Of a stretch of DNA of 64,000 nucleotides, positions 36,101-48,303 are shown one piece after another. Position 1 is the first letter of the stretch. Every line of letters starts with the position of its first letter. The position numbers and the translations under genes were made by a program. This stretch comes from Sipunculus nudus (lineage: Eukaryota; Annelida; Sipuncula; Golfingiida; Sipunculidae): assembly GCA_026874595.1 (NCBI GenBank), contig CM049309.1:56351926-56415925 (forward strand), given 5' to 3'. Under the pieces are notes generated by a model, which was not told the origin of the DNA, did not search any database, and was given only the letters and a program-made list of their open reading frames with translations.

Positions 36101-39100
36101 TTTCAAAGTGATCATTTTAGTGAATAGATGTTAGTTATCAGAATAGACCCCTTTAATGTGTAGACTTTAATTATAGAAGATAAAATCAGTCATTATAAGC
36201 TGAAATAAGTCTCTTAGGGTTGAAGTTCACTTTTGAACGTGGAGGAGTTGACTAAAATGTGGAGCTTAAGTCTGTTCAATCTGGTCATAGTGTATAATAC
36301 ACCTTGATAATTTGAATGTAGGATAAAGTGTTCAGGGCTAAGAAGCAAACTTTTATACTAGAGAACATGTTTTATCTAGCTGTATTGATAAATGTGCTTG
36401 TGTTTCTGTATAACAAGAACCTGTATCATTTTCAGGAAGATGAATATTCCCTCGAGAGCACTCGTGAACTCCTTGACCAGGATATAGTACAGCTTCATGC
36501 CCCCAGGTGGCAGTGTCTTAGAAAGGTGAGGATAATCAAAGTTTGTCAACATGACCCAGTGGTATTACAAGTACACAGCACAAAAGCAGTGTCACTTGAG
36601 ACTCTGAACAGAACTAACACATACAGCAGTTAAATAGTTCAGGTCAATTTATTAGTATATTAAAAGTATATATATATATATATTTCTTTTAGTATTTACA
36701 TGATCCTTTCATATGTTTCTCATTGTCAGTTAAGATTTTAAAGATGGACTTGTTTTAGTGAAATGGTGTGAATAATTACTTGTCAGGTGTCACGTAAAGA
36801 TTTCATGTCATTATAACTGAGGAAAAGGTAATGAAACTTGGTACACTTAACTTTCAACTGTTAAACATCAGGCTTGTTTAAGAAAGCAACCAGCTTCAAA
36901 ATAATGTCTGTATTCAGAAATTGAAATGATGTAGGTCATATGTCATGTTTTAATATTTAGAGTAACTAGCAACTTAACTGGACACATTTTGTTGTTGATT
37001 TTTGAAATGGATTCAGAGGGTCATTGGAGGATGTCTCCTTTTAATTGTAGACATTTTTTGTTTTAGGATGTACTTGGGTGTGCTACGGACATGGACTACT
37101 TTCTGTGGCCACGTAGTGATATTGACAAGATAGAATGCCTGCTGTTCTCCAGATGGAAGGGAGAGGAACAACCCTTCAAGCCACTGCAGGTCTGTATTAT
37201 TTCAACTGTATGAACATGATGATATTGTAAAACAAAAATACTGCTTTTTGCACATTACCAAGCTTTCATTCAACGTAAGGGCACCGCGATGCCCTGATTT
37301 TATTTCTGGACATATTTTTGGCCCTATGCTTATGCCCAGCAGGGGCCCACAGCAATTGCTACTTGGGCAAGATGTGGGTAGGGGAATTATAAGAAATGCA
37401 ATTCAGGGCTTTTCATTGTAAGTTGGCTGCTATTCTTGGTGGGAGGGGGTTTATAAAATGATGGTAGGGCTACCAAAAGATTACTCTTACTTGCCCTCCT
37501 GGACTTTTGGGTCTGACTTAAACATTTACTAAAATGTCTGAATCTTAACTAATCTTTTGTTAGACATTTTGTTTCTATGGAAATGAAATCATATTGTAAC
37601 ACCTCTCCAATACCTTTATCTTAATTTACCTGCATATTTATCTGTGCAAATGCTAAAGAGAAATATTATTAACAAACAAAATTTAATCATGTTTATTGTT
37701 GCAAAATTATCATGTGGAACACACTTTTGTGTTTGTGGCTGAAATCCCTGTGTTTTGTTGGACAAGTTAAAATTCCTGTATGGCAAGTCTTGAATATATA
37801 AATATTTGGTATATACTTAAGTATTATATTTTTTTTCTCATCCTGGCAGGTGAAGTTTGAGTTTCAGCATGCTGACTATGAGAAGCAGTTGACCTTGATG
37901 TTAAACCGTCGGGACAGAAATAAACAGATCATCAACAACAACACCCAGTCTGTGTTTCTCTTCATTAACAAGCAGCAGCTTGAGGTGAGTACCTGTAAAA
38001 CTTTTGATGTTATAAAGCAACTGGCAAATAAACATACAGCTGAGCAAAATTAACTCGTAGTGTTTAAAGAGAACCATTTTCCAGGTATTTTAAACATTTT
38101 GTCTATTTTGAGTAATATGTTCTGATGAGATTTCACTTACAGGTGATAACAGAAGAGAATGATCTGTAGACAATTTTTAAAAATTACTTTATGCATGTTC
38201 ACTTTAAGAAATATTAACACCATTACATTGACAAGGCTGTTGCCACAATTATCTGTCCTGTGTTGAGTGTGTTTAGACACAGTAATTGAAAGAAATATTT
38301 GTATTTGTATGTATGTATGTATATATATATATATATATCTATATATATATATATATATATACAGATATATATATATACAAACACAAAGTTACACATTTTC
38401 ACACAGCATATAATGTTTTTCTGTCACTTCTTTGAAAATTTCATCACTTCCTTCTGATAAAACGTACATTCTTGTATTTCAGACGGCCAGGAACAGAGTT
38501 ATTGTGTTTAAGTTGTACAGTATGTGCCTGTACTTGCCCCAGGTAATTATGTTTTCTTGTACTGTGTTGTGTTCCTGTTTGCATTGAATGTGGAATTTTC
38601 AGTTTGTTACTTGATTATTTGTTTCATTTCAAATACCAGTTGTATATTAAGTGGTGAATTGTGTACCTGTGATTTTTCCTACATTTATTACTGAATATAT
38701 TGTTAAAAAAAATCAAAATGATGAAACAGTTTATCTTAAATTTACAAAATTCTTCTGAAATTTAAATTTTGATTTAATTATAAAAAGTAAATTTAAAATG
38801 GAATGTTCTTAAATTTACAAAATCGTTCTGGAATTTAAATTTGTATAAATTACATACAAGCTATTGGAGTATCAGAGCAGTAGTGTAGGGGTTTTAGTTT
38901 CTGTACATGGGTTTACACAGCATGGTGGGCAAATTTTCCGCGAAAAACATTTAGGCTGTCAGTGCTCTGTAATAAGTGGTGTGTATCAGTTTATCTGAAA
39001 GGGTGGGGCGATGACTCATAGGTGTAGAAGGGTAATCAAAGTTGGAAGAACTTATTAAAAGTGTGAATATATATATATATATATATATATACATACACAT

Positions 39101-39875
39101 ACATACACACACAATCAAGGGTAAGGTTTTAAAAAATGGTTATTGTTTCCAGTTTATATTAAGTCTTAAACCAGGTTAAGATATACAATATATCATGGTT
39201 AACTCAGAAAAAGAACCAAAGTCTATATTTCTACTTATTGATATCTTTCATTTCCAAATTATAAATATGATTCTTTGAATATCAGTTCATGATTACATTG
39301 ACCATCATTGATACATTGATCTATACCCTCTGATTTGACGCCCCTGTTTGTTATACATAGTCCAAAGGAAAGTTGTTTGCATAAGAATTTGTAGAGATGT
39401 TGGATATAAGCTGCATTGTGGCATCTATCAGAATTCATCAACAACCATAACCAAATTCATAAAAAAAACGAGAAATCTGCATTCTAATAATTACAAGCTT
39501 CTGTCATTATTAATTCAGCAGATATTCCCTGTTCATTTGTGCATAAGTGATATTATATTTATGACTAATCCTTGATGAAGTTCATGGATCTGGATCATTT
39601 GTCAGATCCTCACCAAAATACAACTGATTCTTCATTGGGTCACTCCCAAGATGCCCTGAATATTTAAGAGATTCCATTCATAATTGCACGAGTTGTGTTA
39701 TGAACCAACACCCACACACAAACGGGGATGAATGCCTATCCTCCTGGCAGAGGCACATATTTTATTTACATTCAGCTCTTTATCACAGAATTATAAAATT
39801 CTTTTTATTATTCAGGATCAGTTGATGTGTTGGGGACCAGGCACGAGTGAGGAAATCCTAGAAACTTACCTGTGA
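33198..39875 (+). CDS. C6orf62: C6orf62 orthologue, conserved protein of unknown function, seven coding exons
   Basis: Exons: 33198-33326, 34504-34590, 36436-36525, 37067-37189, 37850-37984, 38483-38542, 39816-39875 (TGA). Every exon length is a multiple of three, so all six introns are phase 0, and all have GT-AG ends. The product has 227 aa, against about 229 for the human protein. It begins [20 protein letters not shown], then has [79 protein letters not shown]. This colinear pattern matches vertebrate C6orf62 from end to end. The N-terminus is basic and predicted helical; there is no signal peptide or membrane segment. The biochemical role is not known to me. The 5'UTR start is unresolved. 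Intron 2 (34591-36435) carries a hAT-like insertion. Confidence 0.96.
35150..35295 (-). repeat. tRNA-derived SINE-like segment nested in the hAT-like element
   Basis: On the minus strand GGCTTAGGAGTAGAGCGCAG resembles a pol III A box region, and GCGAGTTAAATTC about 30 nt later resembles a degenerate B box. The cloverleaf is not intact, so it is not a functional tRNA gene. The boundaries are approximate. Confidence 0.5.
35292..35560. repeat. 81-bp tandem repeat, about 3.3 units
   Basis: CAGCTCAACTGTACAAGCCA begins at about 35293, 35374 and 35455, giving a constant 81-bp period. Each unit continues through CCCTGAAGG and TTCATCCTAATTACTCA. A further degenerate partial unit follows. Confidence 0.88.
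38318..38376. repeat. (TA)n-rich microsatellite in C6orf62 intron 5
   Basis: Two TA runs separated by CTATA, followed by a short CAGATA-type interruption. A similar TA then CA tract lies at 39067-39113 in intron 6, and a shorter TA tract at 36668-36686 in intron 3. Confidence 0.9.
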
Positions 39876-40570
39876 CCAGACAAGGCAGCTGACTGTGACC
39901 TACTCCTGTTTACCTGTCAGCCAGCACCTGCCCTGCTGTGTGTGCTGTCACAGTCATACCCACTAGGTGCACGATAAGGAATAAGAAGATCTATAACATA
40001 AGGAGAGAGCCTAAGCTTTTGACAATACAGTGAACATGTGGTTTAACTATAAATCATATATGTAATAAGGTAGTAAGTGCCCATGGATCATTGTGATTAT
40101 TATCATTGTCAACGTGAAATGTTTAAGAAGCATCATGTATCCTCGTATTGTCATACATATAAGCTGCGTAATTATAACCAGAGATCAGCAAAGGTTTGAC
40201 AGTCCGTTCCCTCAGAGCAGGCTAAGTAACTAACTAAGACTTAGTTTTGAGAAAATTGTTTTAAATTATTTGTGGCAGCCCTGGTGTTTTAATCAGGGTT
40301 AAAATTTTACGTTTGAAGAAATTACCATAGAAAAATCTTGCATATATAACAAAAGGGCTTCTTAAGATATCTGACGAACCTGTACTTGTAAATACTGAGG
40401 TGTACATACTTGAGTTGGTTATCCAGGTTGTATAGTGAAAGCCTGTCAACCATGTTGGAGTTACTCACTTGTTGTGATTTGCCATACCAGCAAGCTGTCT
40501 TATTGTGCTTGTATCTTTTATTTCACTAGATATACTGTGCTAGTGACAATAAAATGAAATTAAAACAAAT
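39876..40570 (+). other. 3'UTR of C6orf62 with polyadenylation signal
   Basis: An AATAAA hexamer at 40548-40553, with an AT-rich run and then GT-rich sequence downstream, fits a 3' end near 40565-40580. No further splice is needed after the stop at 39875. Confidence 0.65.
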
Positions 40571-40580
40571 ATTGCTCTGT

Positions 40581-41115
40581 TTGATTCATTTGGTGTGAGA
40601 GAATGGCATGGTAAGCTGACCAGTTCCTTCCTATTATATATGTTTAGACAATCAGTTAATAAAAGAACACCAGAATATGTACGTCCATGTATCTTCATGG
40701 GGATGATAGTCTAGTTTTCAGGTTCTTGAAATTCGTTCACGCTAGTTCGGTGGGTCTTTATTGTCCATCTGATCACCATTCACCCAAACAAGGCCTCTGG
40801 GATGACCCTTTTCTGGTCAGTTAACTATATGCTGGGGTATCGCATTTATAGGCCAGAATTGCTCAAATTTATGAAAGCCTAAAGCTGTAAAATTTGTTCT
40901 TGTTTCATTGTCTTATCAACGAGATATGTGTATGAGAAAGACCCAGGTATTAAAGGGCGCTGTGTTATACTTTATATGACTGAAATGGTGGATAACATTT
41001 CACATGGTTTTTACCATGTTCAGGTCCAATGAGTGAGCATTCTAGGTTTTGTCTGGAGAAACACTGCATATCAGGGACTGCCAGATGTACCTCGACATTT
41101 TAATTTAAAGAAGAT
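40581..41115. other. Intergenic, no feature recognised
   Basis: AT-rich sequence with no supported gene. Confidence 0.5.
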
Positions 41116-42290
41116 TTTTAGCTCTGCTGGATGAAAGTCATCTGAGATATAGCGATAACTCTTTGTCCGTCGTCCGTCTGTTTTCATGTCCGTTAACAGG
41201 GAACAAATTGTTACCGCTGCACCTAGAAACCTCTATCTGAAAACCCGTGGAGGCTCATAAAAACAAATCTCCTTGGAAACCTGAAATTAGGTCACTTGAG
41301 ACCTATATCCTCCGAGCTATAGGGCTCGTAAATAACCCCAAGAATAGTTAAAAATCTTATACAAAACTTAAAGCTCCAGTATCTGAATATCTTGTGCATT
41401 GATTGCCATGATTCTTTCTATAAATATTGATCATTTAGTTTTTCATCAGTTCCTGGCGACTGGTGGCGTCACCTGTATTTTTTTCTAATTTTTGCATTTT
41501 TCTCTATTTTGAGAGATTAAGAATGAAGCAGTCTGGGCGTTAGTAGGGCACAAATGGTAACCGTTCTTCCTACAACAAAAATCCAGGGAGGTCATAGGCA
41601 AATCTCCATGGAAACAGGAAATTAGGTCATGGTGACCTATATTTGTGCAAACTACGTGCCAAAAAGATCATTTTTTAGAACCAAGTGAGACGTGAGCACA
41701 ACTTTTAACTGCTTGACCTTGAAGCTTCTAACTGAAAACCCAAAGAGGTCCTTAAAAAAGTCTCCTTGGAAACCTGAAATTAGGTCACTGTGACTTATAT
41801 TCTGTGAGTTACGATCAGAAAACCTAATTTTGAGCATCCCAAAAGTCCCACAGGATACAAATCATAACAGTTGGATCTAGAAATGTCTTTCTTAATGTAA
41901 ACGAGGTCATTGTAATCTCTCCTTGGACATCCAAAATAAAGCAACTCTGACCTATATTCTGTGACCTATGGGAAAGAATACGATTCAAGTACCCTAGAAG
42001 TCAGATGGACACACGTTGTTGCAGATTGACGTAGAAACTTCTAACATAGGATCTAGGGAGTGCCCAGTAAAAATCTTCTTGGAAACCTTAAATAAGGTAA
42101 CAGGTCATTGTTACCTATTTTCCAAGCACTATGGGAATACAAAACAAAATAATTTGAGTACTCAGGAAGTGATTCTACCCATTTTTCCAGGTTCATTAAA
42201 AAATGTTTTTCACCAGATCATAACATCAATCATAAATTAATACATGCAACACTCTATTTCAAACTCAGCTGAGCGTCATAGCCCATTGGC
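41116..42290. repeat. Reverse-oriented copy of the dispersed repeat family
   Basis: It begins TTTTAGCTCTGCTGG with GTCCGTCGTCCGTCTG shortly after, the reverse complement of the right end of the 7010-8893 element. It ends CTCAGCTGAGCGTCATAGCC, the counterpart of that element's left end. Inside, TCTCCTTGGAAACCTGAAAT or close variants recur near 41266, 41605, 41757, 41917 and 42067, so units of about 335 and 150-160 bp alternate. Confidence 0.8.
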
Positions 42291-42657
42291 AAATAAATTT
42301 TTCTTTCTATAATTTATACAGAACAAAATTTATTTATAATAGACCCGAACACTCAGTTTCAGACGTAACAGCCAGGTGTCGCTGGTCTGAAGAAAACGTC
42401 TATTCAGAATTTAAGAGACTATCGTTTCGGTAATAGGCCCATTATAGATGGCGCCATCGATAGCTGATATCTGCTCACCAGTTGCAAAATCAGCCGATGC
42501 TACCATTCCTGAGATATTTTAGATTGGCTCAGTAGATTCAGCTGATAAAATTACACGTTATTAAACTTATCTCGCTCACAGCAGCACTGTCACCTGGCGA
42601 CAAATTATATAACCATCCAACTGTTGGCGATAAGAGCAGGCACTAATTTTACGTCTA

Positions 42658-42899
42658 CAGGCGCGGATCCAGGATTTCTTTGCAGGGAGGGGTCAACGGG
42701 TGTGATGCATAAAAATTGTTCAATGAAAGGTCGTTGGTAAAGGAGCAGGGAGGTGGGGGGTGGGGTCTCAACTCCCCAAACCCCCTTCCATGCATAAGCT
42801 TTGTCTAAAAAAAGGTTGTTGGTTGAGAGCCGGGGGGGGGGGGGGGGGAGGGGGGTCGACCCCCAAACTCCCACTACATACCCCCTGGATCCACTCCTG
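42658..42899. mobile_element. Small MITE with GGATCC-containing inverted ends
   Basis: The left end is CAGGCGCGGATCCAGG. The right end, reverse-complemented, is CAGGAGTGGATCCAGG. GTCTA occurs directly outside both ends (42653-42657 and 42900-42904) as a possible 5-bp duplication. The interior contains G-rich tracts, including one of about 24 bp near 42832-42855. A degraded relative with opposed G and C homopolymers and ATGGATCC lies near 53950-54030 in the crystallin/VWD gene. Confidence 0.65.
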
Positions 42900-43267
42900 G
42901 TCTATCGCAGGGCTCCCGCTGACTCCTATATGTTCCTATGAAAGAGGCTCAAGTTCCTATATTTTCCAGTATATTGACAAAAAATCTACTATGATTTACA
43001 ATGCAATATCGCAATTCTGCATGGTAAAACGGTCATTACTGAACAATTAATGTTATGTAGACCTGTTATTACGTGTACACATTCAATCCTATAGTGTCTA
43101 GGTTAGTGTTGCAATCACAGAAATACAACCCTCTAAACCAAATAAACGGACCTTAATTGCTCAGAACTAATTTTCATGACAAGTAATCGAGTTAAACATG
43201 ACTGTGCATTGAAAACGTTTTACTGTATATTATTAAATATTCTTTTTTGCTGCAGAATTTGTCTCGT

Positions 43268-43520
43268 TTTTTCGCTAAGCTGACTATAAGTCATCTGAAC
43301 TATAGTCATGGTCCTTTGTCCTTCGTTCTTCCGTCCGTACGTCCGTTAACAAGGCACGTTATGAAACCGTAAGACCTGCGAATCCAAATTCCAATATAGT
43401 ATTCGATGTCCCTAAGTTCGACTACAGTTCCAAACCTGAAACTGGGACACCGCGACTTCACTCCTTCGAAAAAATAAGAGAAAACCTCCGTTTTCCAGTA
43501 AAATTAAACCTATTGTTACA
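43268..43520. repeat. Dispersed repeat copy (CGTCCGTTAAC family)
   Basis: CTAAGCTGACTATAAGTCAT and GTCCGTACGTCCGTTAAC mark the family end. The following 150 bp, through GAAAACCTCCGTTTTCC, is the inverted counterpart of about 62680-62850. Confidence 0.65.
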
Positions 43521-44685
43521 CTTCAAAACTGCCCACTGTGAAAACCACTTGTGTTACTCTATTCATATTTGATATAACCATGTCTGCATTTATTACCTAT
43601 GAACAGACGAGGGTTAGGTCAATATTGCATAAATCTGTGAAGTTATGGGCTCAAACATAAAGCACTTTGTGAAAATTCAGGATATATATTTACTCACTTA
43701 AAATGAAAATTTTCCAAGCTAGAGAGCTTGTTTAATTATTTATACATATATTTCACCAGGATGGCCAATTCAGCATGTTCAGCTGTTTTTCGATGGGTCT
43801 TGGAAATATCACAGAGAAATATACATTCACAAAGGGATATACATTACATGCTCACATATATATAAATATGAAAATAATATAATGATCTAAACATATTCAA
43901 ATAACAAGTACATAGTTTGCTAAATATGACACAATATAAACATGTAGAATTATAAAAGTCGATAAGTAACTAAAATTCTGAGCTTTAAAACAAGGGAATC
44001 ATCGTAGAAAGGATTTTTATAGTTGTTTAAAAAGCTTAACATCAGTGACATGTTTTAAATCATTTGGTGGTTGAATCCCAATGATGCGGACCTGCATAAA
44101 GAAAGCTTGATTTAAACCTGTCATTACTGGGTTTTACGATGGTAAGATTGCCACTGGCTGTGTGTCGTGTGTTTATTATAAGCATATAACTATATTTAAC
44201 TTAATTTTAAGTGTATACCAGGAATCAGATCAAACTTTTGTAAATGTTTTGAGTTTTAAGCCTAAATGTAAAATCATTTCCTTAAATTATGCCAAATTTT
44301 GACTATGGCACATTTTTTTGCTGTACATACATTCATTTTTTTTCACATTTTTACATGCTGGATATATACGCTTTTAAGTTAATATGATCTGAAATATGAA
44401 AGGAATTATTTAAAAAAAGGAACTTTTATTTAAGTTTCCATACACCATGTCAAGTGTTATTTACATCAAGCCAACCCAGTACAGTGGTCTGCAGTATGTG
44501 ATGCAGCCTCACCTAGCTCTATGAGCACTGTTACTTTAATTTTCACAGCTTGTTCACATAAGGATTAAATCTTTTATAATCTGCAATTTGAAAGTAGTTG
44601 GTCAAAAAGTGTTGCTTTTATTCAAGTTTTCAATCACCAAGTCAAGTATTGTTTAGATCAGGCCAGCCCAGTACAGTGGTATTCA

Positions 44686-44686
44686 C

Positions 44687-44744
<58 letters not shown>
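44686..44744. repeat. (GA)n microsatellite with AAAG interruptions
   Basis: About 59 bp of GA dinucleotides interrupted twice by an extra AA. Confidence 0.95.
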
Positions 44745-46300
44745 CTGCAGGCCTGGCCTCCCCAAACTATTAGTATTACATAACTCACTTGACTACTGGC
44801 TCGCTTTGCCCCTCAGTTGCACATTATTGCCTGTAAGCACTGTTGATCCATTTCATAGGATGTACATATATGGATTTAAGCTGTTAAGATCTTAAATTAG
44901 AATGTTATTGATAAAAATTGTAGGTTTTATCCAAGGTTTTAGAAGACTATGTCATAAAAAATAACTGTTGTGTACATCAGGTATAGCCTGTGCTATAGGT
45001 GGTGTGGCCACCTGAGGCTGTTTATGTAACAATTGACAGGTCGAATAAACAAGATTAATCTTATAATTTCAATATTAAATTCAATAATTGTCCAGACTGC
45101 TGAGAAATTTTGGATTTTTTTTTACAAAATAAATTTCAGAATTTGAATCCCAAGCACTACCTATTGCAAATTTATGTTGTTTATTTGATTAATATTCAAA
45201 TGTGATTAAAATATTTGGATCTAATATAAGTGCTCATTGACATGTTTGAATATATAATAAGTTGTAAATACTTAGTAGCATTTCATTTTTATCTCTTGAA
45301 GCTGGCTAGACCATGTTTTTAATAACACTGGTACACTCAATTAGTCAGGAATATTGGGCAAACTTTCATTGGATTTAATTTTAAGGTCAAATGGCCATAT
45401 TTTTAACTGTTGAGAACTATTACATCTACACATTCTTTTTTTAATGTATCCTTTCATATAACACTTTGGCCCATTTTTTCCTAATGGAATCAGTAAATGG
45501 TTTCAGGCCACAAGTTTCAAATATTACCAGTGCAGATGCAATGTATACCTTATTGGCTTGTTATAACTTGCTAATCAAATTTAGTTTAGGCTCATTTGAA
45601 AATGGAAAATTTTAATTTTTACAGCATTTTATTTCAGTTAATAAATGTAATGTGTATTATAATGCTTCAGCTCATGTCTATTATTCAATATTTACAGGGT
45701 TTCATATGTTCCCAGTGGATAATATATTTACATGCGTATTACAGTAACCTAGTTGAGATACTGAAACTTTTACTAATACATGTATGTGATCGTGTAGTCC
45801 ATAAAAGTGCACAGTCAACACAACCACAAGGATTTTATACAAATATTCTAAGAATCAATTTCAGCTGAACGCCTTGACCCAGATGATATAATTGGTCTCA
45901 GGTGCTTGCTCATATAAAATTCCTATATTTCTTCAGGAGCCTGGCGTGAGGCCTGCTATCGATACATGAGGTCACGCTTTTTTATGCATTTTAGTAAAAA
46001 AAAAAATAAATAAATAAAAAAAAGCCCTGGCAAGACTAGATATATTTGTTAAATCAATCACTCAAATTATAATATTTAAATTTCGATGAAACAAGATTTT
46101 GAATATAATTGTACTGTTAGTCTGACCGAAGATGTTTGGTAGTTGTATCTTGTAAAGAAGTCTGGTGTTGCTGTCTACAATTGGTTTAATGTTTTTGCCC
46201 TGTTTAAAACCGCGCCATTATAGCCAATTAACACCAGAACAATATTTTAATGCCCCCCCCTCAAACACACAACCGTAAGGAGATAAATATTTATATTTCT

Positions 46301-46337
46301 GTTGTTGTTGTGTGTGTGTGTGTGGGGGGGGGGGGGG
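46301..46337. repeat. (GTT)n-(TG)n-poly(G) tract
   Basis: A GTT/TG run passes into 15 consecutive G residues. Confidence 0.9.
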
Positions 46338-46354
46338 TCACCTCGAGTGCAAAC

Positions 46355-46640
46355 CATTTTAGCGAACCTGTGAGTTTATGCGAGGGCGTGGCGTCGTCCG
46401 TACGTTAACCCATACTACACTACGGAATTCATGCATGAGCTACCGTCACCAAATTTATTGCAAAAGTCAACTAATGTTTAAGTTGCGATTGAGGTTTTAG
46501 TGGCGCTACCTGCGTCGACTTCCATTTTACGCGGACTAAGACTAGTCCAACAGTGAGGGAGCCAGATCAAACCATTAGATGGAATTGTGTTACACGACTG
46601 CAGGTCTCGTATAACTGCAATTACGAGAAACCAGAAAAAC
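46355..46640. repeat. Dispersed repeat copy (CGTCGTCCG family)
   Basis: AACCTGTGAGTTTATGCGAG followed by GGCGTCGTCCGTACGTTAAC matches, in reverse, the sequence at about 62940-63008. A degenerate core, AGTGGCGCTACCTGCG, follows near 46499. Confidence 0.7.
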
Positions 46641-48250
46641 ACATTTTCTAAAAACAGTATTACAACCTAATACTGTATATCTTTCGAGAGTGTTTCTCAC
46701 ACACTATCACTAATAAAGCTTTCCAATTTTGCACATACGGTTCAAAACATGCATTCTAAAACAAGCATTTCTTTTCCCCCTTTTATAAAGGTAGCACAGA
46801 AGATTATAAAAACAGTCATTTGTTATATCACTTATTATTTTTTTTTTTAATTAAAATATATGAAAATGAAAATGTAATAATTATTCAACAAAATGATATT
46901 TGGTAACATTAATATTTGATGCTATTCTTAAAAACATACACCTGTGGCCAAATGTGAGTTAATTTGATTTTACTTAGACCTTAAATATTAGCCAACATTA
47001 CAAGTTGAAGCCAAATATTTGCAAATTCCCAGCAAGCATTAAGACACCTCAGAATGGGTACCATTTATCTAAACTTAATGGGTTCTGTACTGCAAAGAAC
47101 GGGCATTGTATTTGAGTGCTGTGCTGTGAATGTTTCCGGTGATGGGTCATATAGACAAATCAATGTAACTGCTGGTGGACCGCCTTTGACTGATCCTGGC
47201 GAAGTCTGCTCGAAGTCTGCAAGATGTTACAGATGTAGAGGGATAGTGACAGGGATTATCCTCACATCATTTTTCTCTGTGAACAGGAAATACAGCATTT
47301 TCTTGGCCCGGAGTAAATTAAATGGGCAGCCTTTAGAATTAAGCAAAAAATTTCTATCTTAAATTTAGATGATATATCGAACTTTGTAGAAAAAAAAAAT
47401 AATAATAATAATAACAACAATAAATAATAATAATATACTGCATTTCATGGTCTATTATTTTAATGTAGGTATTAACTTTTTAAACAATTATTTGTTAAGT
47501 TCAAGTTTTTTTTGGTTACCTTTTGTATTTTATTAAAGAAGATTCACGATTCACGACTGAAAGTAATAGAACCATCGGACATTGACCTTGTGTTTACAGC
47601 CAGGTTTATGTATACCATTACGTTCATTCATCAGGGGGTAGGCATAACATGAACAGTTGCTCAAACACATGCTTTATTTTTTCTGTACTTTCACAGTTGA
47701 GTTTGAAAGTTCGAGAAAGACATCAGTGTTAACAACAGGTGACTCCATGCTATTGACACATAATTGTGCGTAAAATTAGTTCAAGGATTTCATGGTATTT
47801 TGAAGCATCAAGGTGCCTGTAATATCTTATTCGGGCAGTGTTCTATACACCTATATCGAGTATAAAATAAGAGCGCGGCCTTGGTTCAACAGAGTGCAAG
47901 CATGCACTAACTGCCGCATGTTTAATGCAGGTGATATTTAAACAAAGATGTCCGAGGTTCACCTGTTTACTGTTCAGGCGTGAAACGGAAGATGGAAAGC
48001 CTCGGAAACACTGCAGATTTAAGAGGGAAAGCCTCGAGTAAATATAATCTTCTGAACCTAAGACGAAGGCGTCTCTAATGGTCTTAAAGTAAATGGCGGT
48101 AGTTCTCTAATTGTGACCTACTGAAATCCTTTTGCACAAGACTACGTCATAGTGGTTCCTTCAGTCGAACACGTTTAGTATCTTTGGGTCCATGTTGATT
48201 AATTATGGATTATAATTTATCCTTTAAAGCTCTTGAACATACAGGGAAAT
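46641..48250. other. Region upstream of the crystallin/VWD gene, no gene recognised
   Basis: There is an AAT/AAC-rich tract at about 47389-47440. A 102-codon plus-strand frame at 47054-47362 has no recognisable domain, and its start and end show no gene signals. Confidence 0.45.
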
Positions 48251-48251
48251 G

Positions 48252-48258
48252 TATATAA
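48252..48258 (+). promoter_or_regulatory. TATA box of the crystallin/VWD gene
   Basis: TATATAA lies 46 bp upstream of the ATG at 48304. A start site about 30 bp downstream (near 48283) would give a leader of roughly 20 nt. A directly repeated CTGATTCAGA occurs between the box and the ATG (about 48277-48296). Confidence 0.65.
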
Positions 48259-48303
48259 GTAAGAACTGATTCAGACTGATTCAGACGGACTTCACCAGGG
48301 AAC

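Larger units (their letters stand above)
43521..46354. other. Intergenic, no gene recognised
   Basis: Contains a (GA)n microsatellite (44686-44744) and homopolymer runs. No coding exon with splice or family support was found. Confidence 0.5.

Noticed and set aside
39340-39575. Plus-strand frame in C6orf62 intron 6 with a hint of LINE reverse-transcriptase C-terminus
   Set aside because: The resemblance is limited to a few residues (IVQRKVV) and could be chance.
47054-47362. 102-codon plus-strand frame upstream of the crystallin/VWD gene
   Set aside because: No domain, no splice or promoter signals, and composition like surrounding non-coding DNA.
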